Positions 41,061 through 48,132 of a stretch of DNA of 64,000 nt are shown here, piece by piece. The DNA is from JAUREX01 sp964472135. GTDB taxonomy: Bacteria > Pseudomonadota > Alphaproteobacteria > Rhodobacterales > Rhodobacteraceae. The notes beneath the pieces are model-generated. The model was given only the letters and a program-made list of their open reading frames with translations, ran no database searches and was not told the origin of the DNA. The DNA is taken from the NCBI GenBank assembly GCA_964472135.1, contig CAYYJB010000001.1:62001-126000 (forward strand). The letters are read 5' to 3'. The position numbers were made by a program, and so were the translations under genes. Positions within the stretch are counted from its first letter, which is position 1; each line of letters starts with the position of its first letter.

Positions 41061-42335
41061 ATGAGCGGATCCGCGATCGACCGCCGCAGCCTGATCGGCA
41101 TCGCGCTTGCGTCCCCCTTCGTTCTCGGGCACCCCGCCAGAGGGGCAGCCGGCGCGCGCGTGGCGGTCGTGGGGGCAGGCTTCGCTGGGGCGAGCTTCGC
41201 GCGCACCCTGCGCCTGATCGCCCCCGAGATCTCGGTCGTTCTGATCGAACCGGCCGCCTCGATCGTCACCTGCCCGTTCAGCAACCTCGTGATCGCCGGC
41301 ATGGCAGAGATCGGTGCCGTCACCCACGGCCTCGACGGCCTGCGCGCCGCAGGGATCGAGGTGGTTCAGGATCGGGTGGTGGGGGCCGATCCAGGGCAGG
41401 GTCGGCTGACGCTCGCGGGCGGAGGCGAGGTCGGCTTTGACCGTCTCGTGGTCGCGCCCGGGATCGAGCTGCGCCTTGACGCGATCGAGGGCTATGACGC
41501 GAGCGCCGCAGAGACGATGCCCCATGCCTGGAAGGCGGGGCCGCAGACGCTGAATCTGCGCGACCGCCTGCGCGCCATGCCCGACGGCGGCACGGTGCTG
41601 ATCGCGGTTCCCGCCAACCCCTACCGCTGTCCGCCCGGGCCCTACGAACGCGCCAGCCTGATCGCGCATTACCTCAAGACCGAAAAGCCGCGATCGAAGC
41701 TGCTCGTGGTCGACGGCAAGGACAGCTTTTCCAAGCAGGGCCTTTTTCTCGATGGCTGGGCGGAACTTTATGGCGGCCTTGTCGAGTGGATCCCAGTCTC
41801 GCAGGCTGGATCGCTCATGGGCGTCGATGCGGGCTCGGGCGAGATCCGTACCGAGTTCGCCCGTTTCAATGCCGATGTCGCCAACATCATCCCGCCCCAG
41901 AAGGCGGGCGCGATCGCGCAGTCTCTGGGCCTCGCGGGCGAGGGGGGGTGGTGCGCCATCGATCCGCTCAGCTTCGAATCGTCCCTCGTTCCGGGGGTGC
42001 ATGTGCTGGGCGATGCCATCGTCGCCGGCGCCATGCCCAAGTCGGGCTTCGCGGCATCGAGCCAGGGCAAGGCCTGCGCGCACGCGCTTGCGGCAATCCT
42101 GGGCGGGCGCGCGCCCGAGGCCCCCTCGTTCATCAACACCTGCTACAGCCTGGTCGGGCCTGATTACGGCATTTCGGTCGCCGACGTCTTCAGGGTGGGC
42201 GCCTCGGGCAAGATCGAGGCCATCGAGGGGGCGGGCGGCACCAGTCCGCGGGGCGTGGATCCGGGCCTGCGCAGCGCCGAGGCCAGTTACGCACATGGAT
42301 GGTATGCGAGCATCACCGCCGATATCTGGGGCTGA
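41061..42335 (+). CDS. soxF: Flavocytochrome c sulfide dehydrogenase flavoprotein (SoxF/FccB)
   Basis: The 424-residue protein has a Tat-type leader (DRRSLIGIALAS) and an FAD-binding start VAVVGAGFAGASFARTLR, then a VTCPFSNLVIAG stretch whose Cys matches the redox or flavin-linking region of FccB. A C-terminal FCSD flavin-binding domain runs to the end (FINTCYSLVGPDYGISVADVFR). It oxidises sulfide or assists thiosulfate oxidation, passing electrons to the small cytochrome beside it. The last 41 bases overlap the soxX-like gene. Confidence 0.9.
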   Translation: MSGSAIDRRSLIGIALASPFVLGHPARGAAGARVAVVGAGFAGASFARTLRLIAPEISVVLIEPAASIVTCPFSNLVIAGMAEIGAVTHGLDGLRAAGIEVVQDRVVGADPGQGRLTLAGGGEVGFDRLVVAPGIELRLDAIEGYDASAAETMPHAWKAGPQTLNLRDRLRAMPDGGTVLIAVPANPYRCPPGPYERASLIAHYLKTEKPRSKLLVVDGKDSFSKQGLFLDGWAELYGGLVEWIPVSQAGSLMGVDAGSGEIRTEFARFNADVANIIPPQKAGAIAQSLGLAGEGGWCAIDPLSFESSLVPGVHVLGDAIVAGAMPKSGFAASSQGKACAHALAAILGGRAPEAPSFINTCYSLVGPDYGISVADVFRVGASGKIEAIEGAGGTSPRGVDPGLRSAEASYAHGWYASITADIWG

Positions 42336-42780
42336 GGCCGCCCCGGCCGCCCCGGCCGCGGCGCGCCGGGTCGTGCTCGGGCTGATCGTTGCCCTCGGGA
42401 CGGGGGCCGCGGGCGCGGCGCTGGGCATACCCGAGCCGCTCACAGCCGAACCCGGCAACCCGGATCGCGGGCGACTGATCGTGCGCGACCTCTCGGCGGC
42501 GTCCTGCCTCATCTGCCACGCCATGCCGATCCCCGAAGAGCCTGACCATGGCGACATCGGGCCGCCGCTCCATGGGGTCGGCGCCCGGCTGACCCCGGCC
42601 GAGTTGCGCGAGCGGCTGGTCGATCCCAAGGCCCTCAACCCCGACACCGTGATGCCCTCCTATTTCCGGACAGAGGGGCTGAAGGACGTGCTCATGCGCT
42701 ATCGCGGCCGTACGATCTATTCGGCCCAGCAGGTCGAGGACGTGGTCGCCTATCTCTCGACGCTGACCGAGGCGCCGTGA
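42295..42780 (+). CDS. soxX: Sulfur-oxidation cytochrome SoxX
   Basis: The 161-residue protein has a hydrophobic leader (RRVVLGLIVALG) and one haem, Cys71-Leu-Ile-Cys74-His75, in SCLICHAMPIPEEPDHGDIGPPL, which is the SoxX signature, and LVDPKALNPDTVMPSYF with the haem Met ligand. It pairs with SoxA to form SoxXA, which couples thiosulfate to the SoxYZ carrier. The start is uncertain: ATG 42295 or 42304, both within the end of soxF. It overlaps soxA by four bases. Confidence 0.9.
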   Translation: MDGMRASPPISGAEAAPAAPAAARRVVLGLIVALGTGAAGAALGIPEPLTAEPGNPDRGRLIVRDLSAASCLICHAMPIPEEPDHGDIGPPLHGVGARLTPAELRERLVDPKALNPDTVMPSYFRTEGLKDVLMRYRGRTIYSAQQVEDVVAYLSTLTEAP

Positions 42781-43568
42781 TGCGTGCCCTCCTGCCCATG
42801 CTCGCGACCGGTGCCGCCTGGCTCGCGGCCCTCGGAGCATCAGCCCAGACGCCTGACCCGACGCCGCGTCCGCCGGTTTCAGGTTACGATTACATGGCCC
42901 CCTCGACGCAGGAGTTGCAGGACGACGACTTCGGCAATCCTGGCTTTTTCGCGATCGACCGCGGCGTGCGGCTCTGGTCCGAACCGGGCGGCCCGGATGG
43001 GGCGGCCTGCGCCGATTGCCACGGCGCCGAGGGTGAGGGCCTCGTCGGGGCCGCCACCCGACTGCCCGCCGTCGACAGCCGCAGCGGAACGTTGATGAAC
43101 CTCGAGGGGCACATCAACAACTGCCGTGTCGAAAGAATGAAATCTGATCCTTACGCATATGAATCCGAAGAACTTCTCTCGCTTACGGCGTATGTTTCCT
43201 ACCTCTCGCGCGGGCTGCCGGTCGCGGTGGCGGCTGATGGCCCGGCCGCGCCATTCTTCGAGGAGGGGCGCGCGCTCTATTTCGAACGTCGGGGGCAACT
43301 CGATCTGTCCTGCACCCAGTGCCATGATGAGCGCGCCGGCCAGATGCTGCGCGGCGATCGCATCAGCCAGGGCCATGTCAACGGGTTTCCGATCTACCGG
43401 TTGAAGTGGTTTTCGATGGGGTCGCGGCATCGCATGTTCGAATGGTGCAACACATCGCTCAGGGCCGAACCCTTCGCGCCCGGTAGCCCCGAATACCTCG
43501 CGCTGGAACTTTATGTCGCGTGGCGCGGTAACGGCCTGCCGATCGAGACACCGGCCGTGCGGCGCTAG
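42777..43568 (+). CDS. soxA: Sulfur-oxidation cytochrome SoxA
   Basis: The 263-residue protein has a signal peptide ending near residue 22, two haem sites (Cys77-x2-Cys80-His81 and Cys178-x2-Cys181-His182), Cys115 in HINNCRVERM and the active-site Cys223 in EWCNTSLRAEPF, which in SoxA carries the persulfide haem ligand. The C-terminal LALELYVAWRGNGLPI matches the family. SoxXA begins thiosulfate oxidation in the periplasm. No soxB, soxC or soxD is found in the window. Confidence 0.93.
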   Translation: MMRALLPMLATGAAWLAALGASAQTPDPTPRPPVSGYDYMAPSTQELQDDDFGNPGFFAIDRGVRLWSEPGGPDGAACADCHGAEGEGLVGAATRLPAVDSRSGTLMNLEGHINNCRVERMKSDPYAYESEELLSLTAYVSYLSRGLPVAVAADGPAAPFFEEGRALYFERRGQLDLSCTQCHDERAGQMLRGDRISQGHVNGFPIYRLKWFSMGSRHRMFEWCNTSLRAEPFAPGSPEYLALELYVAWRGNGLPIETPAVRR

Positions 43569-44257
43569 TAAAGCGGCGTCCTGCGGCGGCAGCGCTCGAC
43601 AAGCGGCGCGCTCGCGGGGACGCAATAGGCGATGTCGCCCGACATCATCTGCGTTACTTCAGCCCGCTCGGCCCAATGCGCCGCCAGATCGAGGTCAGGC
43701 TCCACACCCCGGCCGAGCGCATAGAGCATGCTCGCCGCGAATTGCGCCGGCGCGAAATTCGCCTCGGCGGCGCGCAGGAACCACGCCGCCCCCTCGGTGG
43801 CGCCGGCGGGGCCTTCGGGGGCGTCCGCCGCGCTCAGCACCTCGCCTAGGCGCATCTGGGCGAGGATGTCGCCCGCCGTCGCGCCCGCCCGCAGCCATTC
43901 GAGCGCGCGCGCCCGATCCGCGGCGACCGGCCCGTCACCAGCAAGCAACATGACCCCGAGGTTGTAGAAGGCTGGCGTGAAACCCGCCGCCGCGGCCTTG
44001 AGGTAAAGGTCGAGCGCGGCCTGCGGATCGCGAGGCGCGCCGTCGGGCGGTACATCGGCGAGCACCCCGAGGTTGAACAGCGCGGCGCCGTCCCCGTTCG
44101 CGGCAAGTGTCTGCCAGATCGTGCGCGCCGCGCCGATGTGGCCACGTTCCCACGCGAGGGCGGCCTCGGGGGCGTCCTTTGGGGCGGTGTCGGCCATGGC
44201 AGGGGCTGCAAGCCCGCCCAACCCCAGCGCCACCACGAGGGCGACCAGATTCCGCAT
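43565..44257 (-). CDS. Exported Sel1/TPR-like repeat protein
   Basis: The 230-residue protein has a signal peptide (RNLVALVVALGLGGLAAPAMA) and Sel1-like helical repeats of about 36 residues, such as AALFNLGVLADVPPDG, AFYNLGVMLLAGDG and ILAQMRLGEVLSAADA. A Cys pair near the C-terminus (YCVP...RCRRR) could form a disulfide. Sel1 proteins are scaffolds in envelope complexes. It converges with soxA (four-base overlap at the stops). Confidence 0.82.
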   Translation of the reverse strand: MRNLVALVVALGLGGLAAPAMADTAPKDAPEAALAWERGHIGAARTIWQTLAANGDGAALFNLGVLADVPPDGAPRDPQAALDLYLKAAAAGFTPAFYNLGVMLLAGDGPVAADRARALEWLRAGATAGDILAQMRLGEVLSAADAPEGPAGATEGAAWFLRAAEANFAPAQFAASMLYALGRGVEPDLDLAAHWAERAEVTQMMSGDIAYCVPASAPLVERCRRRTPLY

Positions 44258-44287
44258 CAATGATATGGAGGGACCGCGCCGCACCTT

Positions 44288-44947
44288 TCAGCCGCCGACA
44301 AAGACCGACATCCGCGCGGTGCGCATCGCGAGAGGCTCATACTCGTGCCCGCGGATCATGCAGGTCGTGGCCTCGGCACGTTCGTAAAGTTCGTTCGCGA
44401 TCGAGGCATCGAGTTCGACGCCCTGTCCCATCGCATAGAGGGTTCCAAGCCGGAACATCGCGGCGGCGAGGTTCTGGCGAACCGCACGCTCATACCATTC
44501 GGCCGCCCGCGCGTGATCGAGCGGCACGCCCGTGCCGGTCGAATACATCTCGCCCAGCTTGTATTGCGCAAGCGCGTTGCCCGCCTCGCCCGCGCGCTCG
44601 TACCAGCGCGCCGCCTCGGCCGGATCCCGCGCCATGCCCGCCCGTCCGAGTTCATGGATGAGGCCGAGATTGACCATCGCCTCGACCACGCCCTGCGCGG
44701 CGGCCATCTCATACCAGCGCTGCGCGGTCGCGTCGTCTTCGGGGCGGCCAAGCCCCCGATCGAAAAGATTGCCGAGGTTGTATTGGGCATCCGCATCGCC
44801 CGCCTCGGCCAGCGGCAGCCAGTGCCCGAACGCGGTCGCGTAATCCCCGGCCATCGCGGCCCGCGCGCCGTCGTCGAAGGCATCGGCGCGCACATGCTGG
44901 GACCACAGCACGAAGGCGCACAGTCCGATCACCAGCAAGCCGCGCAT
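44288..44947 (-). CDS. Exported Sel1-repeat protein
   Basis: This 219-residue protein has a signal peptide (MRGLLVIGLCAFVLWSQHVRA) and at least four clear Sel1 repeats (ADAQYNLGNLFDRGLG, VEAMVNLGLIHELGRAG, ALAQYKLGEMYSTGTG and AAMFRLGTLYAMGQG). It is probably co-transcribed with the related gene that follows it by 30 bases. The function is unknown; it is inferred to be a periplasmic scaffold. Confidence 0.87.
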   Translation of the reverse strand: MRGLLVIGLCAFVLWSQHVRADAFDDGARAAMAGDYATAFGHWLPLAEAGDADAQYNLGNLFDRGLGRPEDDATAQRWYEMAAAQGVVEAMVNLGLIHELGRAGMARDPAEAARWYERAGEAGNALAQYKLGEMYSTGTGVPLDHARAAEWYERAVRQNLAAAMFRLGTLYAMGQGVELDASIANELYERAEATTCMIRGHEYEPLAMRTARMSVFVGG

Positions 44948-45072
44948 CGCATCCTCCGTCCCGCACGGCGACGTTAGCGCAGCTTGGCATTCCGATCAAT
45001 CTGTTCGCCTGTTGCGTCGCGGCGCGCGCTTCGACAGGATGGATTAACGGCGGGCGGGGCGGAGGCAGGACG

Positions 45073-45546
45073 ATGGGCTGGCGCGGCGCGGTATCGGCGG
45101 TTGCGGTGCTTCTGGCCTCGACGGGCGCAGGCTCGGCGCGCGACATCCTCGAGACGCTGCGGGTGTCGGGCAACCACGAGATGTTTCTGGTCGCGGTCGA
45201 ACGCGCGGGCTTCCTCGAGACGCTGCGCGGCCCCGGCCCGATCACGCTGCTCGCGCCCCACGATGTCGCGTTTCGCGAACTCGAGGACGGCGGCGGGTTC
45301 GAGATGCTGCTGCTCCGGCCCGACCTCCTGCGCCAGATCGTTGCCTATCACATCCTGCCCGGGACGGTCGTCCTTGAGGATATGGCCGAAGGTGCCGCCA
45401 TGGCCACCGTGCAGGGCAAGGAAGTGGTTTTTCTGCGCGCGGGCGGGGCGGCATTCAACCACGCGCGGCTGAGAAAGCCTGACATCGCCGCATCGAACGG
45501 CATCGTGCACGAGATCGAAGATATCCTGATCCCGCCGGGGCTTTGA
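45073..45546 (+). CDS. Exported fasciclin-domain protein
   Basis: The 157-residue protein has a signal peptide (GAVSAVAVLLASTGAGSA) and one fasciclin (FAS1) domain, with the H1 box ITLLAPHDVAFREL, the YHILPG motif and the H2-like end NGIVHEIEDILIPP. FAS1 domains mediate adhesion or surface contacts; some secreted bacterial ones are expressed together with sulfur or photosynthetic genes, but the role is not settled. It is convergent with the multicopper oxidase gene. Confidence 0.88.
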   Translation: MGWRGAVSAVAVLLASTGAGSARDILETLRVSGNHEMFLVAVERAGFLETLRGPGPITLLAPHDVAFRELEDGGGFEMLLLRPDLLRQIVAYHILPGTVVLEDMAEGAAMATVQGKEVVFLRAGGAAFNHARLRKPDIAASNGIVHEIEDILIPPGL

Positions 45547-45556
45547 TCAGCGGCGG

Positions 45557-47146
45557 TCAGACGACCGTGAACTGCCCCATCATGCCGGCATCCTCGTGTT
45601 CGAGAATGTGGCAGTGATACATGAAGGGATAATCGCGCGGGGCGGGTTGATCGAACCGCACGAGGATCTCGGTCTGGCCCGACACCAGCACCGTATCCTT
45701 CCATCCGCTGTTTTCAGGCCGAACCATGCCGCCCGCCTCGTCGATGACCCGGAACTGCACCCCGTGGATGTGGAAAGGGTGCTCGCTGCTCGCGCCGCCC
45801 GAGATCAGCCAGCGTTCGGTCGTGCCGCGTGGGATCTCGAAATCGTTGCGGGTCGGGTCGTAGACGCGGCCATTGATCGAAAAATCATGCAGGTCGTGGT
45901 TCGATGTGGATGCCGTCTCGCCCGTCGTCGCCACGAGCGACTGGGCGTGCCCCGATCCGTGCCCCGATCCGTCCCCGTGCTGATGTCCGGATAGGTTCCC
46001 GCCCGGGCGGCCGACCGCGCCGCCGCCGGTGTTGAGGGCGAACCGCCGGGTCGGACCGTCCGCCCCATCGAGGGGCGGCAACTCGGGGCCGAGCCGATCG
46101 GGCAGACGGTCGATCCGGGCGGGCAGATCGGGATCGACCGCGAAGTCGAGGATGTCGATCTGACCCCGACCCGAGATCAGCCGCGCCGGCGCGCCGTCCG
46201 AGAAATCGACCAGCACCTCGGCGCGCTCGCCCGAGGCGATGCGCAGGCTGCGCAACGGGCGCGGGACCGGCAGATAGCCCCCGTCTGTCGCGATCAGATG
46301 AAGCGGGCGGCCATCGGGAAAAAGCAGCGTGTAGGTCCGGGCGTTCGAGGCATTGAGCACGCGAAGCCGCACGATGCCCGCGGGGACGGCGGCCGTCGCC
46401 CCGATCTGGCCGTTGACGAAGATGCGATTGCCATGGAACCCGTTCAGGATGTCCGTCGGCGTCAGATCATAGACCATGCGCCCCTCGGCATCGACGCGGC
46501 GGTCCTGCACGATCAGCGTCAGGTCGTCGACACCATAGCGGCTGGGCAGGCCGCGCTCATCGTCGCGCCCGTCTACGAGGTGGATCACCCCCGCCAGACC
46601 AGCGTAGACATGCCGCGCCGTCGCGCCGTGCACGTGCGAATGATACCATGCGGTCATCGGCTCTTGCGCGACGGGCAGCACCGTGCGCCGCCGCTCGCCC
46701 GCCCCGATCGGGTTATGGGGCCCGCCGTCGACCACTCCAGGCACCAGCAGGCCGTGCCAGTGGACCGTCACATCCTCTTTGAGCGCGTTGCGCACCTCGG
46801 CCGCGATCTCGCCGCGGGGCAGGATGATGGTCGGGCCGAGATAGCTCTGGTTGAAACCCGCAGTCATGCTGGGACGCCCCGGCCCGAACCGGGTCCTGCC
46901 GGTCTGCGCCCGCAGCGAGATGCTGCCCGTCTCGCGCACATCGAGGAGCGGCGGCATCCCGAGGCGTCCCGCTGTCGCCGCGCCGACGCGGCGGTCGATC
47001 GCGAGGGCCCCCGCCCCCAAAAGCCCCATCGCCCCAAGCCCGAGCAGGGCGGCGCGCCGGCGCGTGTCGGGCGGGGTGTCGGGCGGGGTGTCGGGCGCAA
47101 AGTCGGGCGCAGTGTCGGGCGATGTTCCGAGGCGGCGCGGCGTCAT
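45557..47146 (-). CDS. Multicopper oxidase (CueO/SufI-like)
   Basis: The 529-residue protein has all four copper-ligand motifs: HWHG (129-132), HSHVHG (169-173), HPFHIHG (about 460) and HCHILEHEDAGM (511-522), which includes the T1 axial Met. A Tat/Sec-like leader follows an odd PDTP repeat at the N-terminus (see the repeat entry), and a Gly/His-rich insert (HQHGDGSGHGSGH) lies near residue 395. Family members oxidise metals, phenols or accept electrons from a reductase and reduce O2. It is the last gene of a tight operon with ApbE and NosR-like genes, which suggests that it gets electrons from that system; this is inference. Confidence 0.9.
   Translation of the reverse strand: MTPRRLGTSPDTAPDFAPDTPPDTPPDTRRRAALLGLGAMGLLGAGALAIDRRVGAATAGRLGMPPLLDVRETGSISLRAQTGRTRFGPGRPSMTAGFNQSYLGPTIILPRGEIAAEVRNALKEDVTVHWHGLLVPGVVDGGPHNPIGAGERRRTVLPVAQEPMTAWYHSHVHGATARHVYAGLAGVIHLVDGRDDERGLPSRYGVDDLTLIVQDRRVDAEGRMVYDLTPTDILNGFHGNRIFVNGQIGATAAVPAGIVRLRVLNASNARTYTLLFPDGRPLHLIATDGGYLPVPRPLRSLRIASGERAEVLVDFSDGAPARLISGRGQIDILDFAVDPDLPARIDRLPDRLGPELPPLDGADGPTRRFALNTGGGAVGRPGGNLSGHQHGDGSGHGSGHAQSLVATTGETASTSNHDLHDFSINGRVYDPTRNDFEIPRGTTERWLISGGASSEHPFHIHGVQFRVIDEAGGMVRPENSGWKDTVLVSGQTEILVRFDQPAPRDYPFMYHCHILEHEDAGMMGQFTVV
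47064..47123 (-). repeat. Five-unit 12-bp tandem repeat in the oxidase N-terminus
   Basis: The unit GTGTCGGGCGGG or a variant occurs five times in a row (two of them exact) and encodes PDTP/PDTA/PDFA four-residue repeats at residues about 10-28. Length variation by slippage would stay in frame. It precedes the leader helix. Confidence 0.75.
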
Positions 47147-48132
47147 GACCAGCCCGCCGTTTCGCCATAGCGGAGGATCTCGCCATCGGCGCGGGTCAGG
47201 CGCGCGCGGAACCCGTTTCTTGCCGGCAAGATGGCGCCCGCCCGATCCGGCCCCGCGACATAGAGCGCGGTCGACAGCGCGTCCGCCTCGCGCGCCGTCG
47301 GTGCCTCAACGACCGCCTCGATCACGCCCTCGGCGCTCCGGCCCGTCACGGGGTCGATGATGTGGTGTCCGCCGCCCGGCATCCTGAGGCCATACCCCCC
47401 CGATATCGCGAGCGCCGTCTCGCGCAGCGCCATCGTCCCGCGCGTGCGTGTCGGGTCGGTCGGATCGATCAGCGCGACCGCATGGCCCGCACCATCGGGG
47501 CCCGATCCGAGGGCGCGCAACTCGCCCGCGTCGATCAGCGCCTCATTGAACCCCTCGGCAGAGAGCATCGCCGCCAGCCTGTCCGCCGCGTGCCCCTGGG
47601 CGATCCCGTTCAGGGTAATCCGCATGCCCGGGCGGCCAAGACCGATCCGTCGTGCCCCGACATAGACCGCATCGCGCGCCACAAGGGCCCGCGCCGCCGC
47701 ATGGGCCCTTGCGTCGCCCGGTTGCATGCTGAGCGCGCGCCAGAGGGGCTGGATCGTCGGATCGAAGGCGCCACCGCTTGCCTCGGCGACCTCGAGCGCA
47801 TGCGTCAGCACCGCGCGCATGTCGGTCGAGGGTCGCTCGAGACGCCGATCTAGGTTCAGCCGCGCGATCTCGCTCCGGGGGTCGTGCAGATCGAAGATGC
47901 GCCGCAGACGTCCGAGTTCGGCCTCGATCCGTCCGAGGGCGGCGCGCGCGCGGTTCGGGTCGGGGTGCCAGAGTGTGATCGCGGCTTCGGCGCCGAGCGC
48001 CTCACCCCGCCAGTGCACGGCCTCGGGGGCGCCGCGCAGCCCACGCCCCAGCGCAAGCGCGAGTGGGATCGCCCCCGCCGCCGCCGCGACGCGCAGGAAT
48101 TGCCGCCGTCCAAAGCCGCGCCCACCCCTCAT
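47143..48132 (-). CDS. apbE: FAD:protein FMN transferase (ApbE/NosX family)
   Basis: The 329-residue protein has a Tat leader (FGRRQFLRVAAAAGAIPLALALG) and ApbE features: EAAITLWHPDPNRA, an acidic LNGIAQGHAADRLAAML stretch, IDAGELRALGSGPDG and HHIIDPVTGRSAEGVIEA with ADALSTALYVAG. ApbE attaches FMN through a phosphoester bond to Thr or Ser of a partner outside the cytoplasm. The partner is almost certainly the NosR-like protein next to it (four-base overlap). Its 3' end overlaps the multicopper oxidase start by four bases. The start 48132 is preferred over the upstream frame to 48222. Confidence 0.93.
   Translation of the reverse strand: MRGGRGFGRRQFLRVAAAAGAIPLALALGRGLRGAPEAVHWRGEALGAEAAITLWHPDPNRARAALGRIEAELGRLRRIFDLHDPRSEIARLNLDRRLERPSTDMRAVLTHALEVAEASGGAFDPTIQPLWRALSMQPGDARAHAAARALVARDAVYVGARRIGLGRPGMRITLNGIAQGHAADRLAAMLSAEGFNEALIDAGELRALGSGPDGAGHAVALIDPTDPTRTRGTMALRETALAISGGYGLRMPGGGHHIIDPVTGRSAEGVIEAVVEAPTAREADALSTALYVAGPDRAGAILPARNGFRARLTRADGEILRYGETAGWS

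Noticed and set aside
43565..44947. The two Sel1 proteins as recent tandem duplicates
   Set aside because: They share fold and order only; repeat number, spacing and termini differ, so any duplication would be old.
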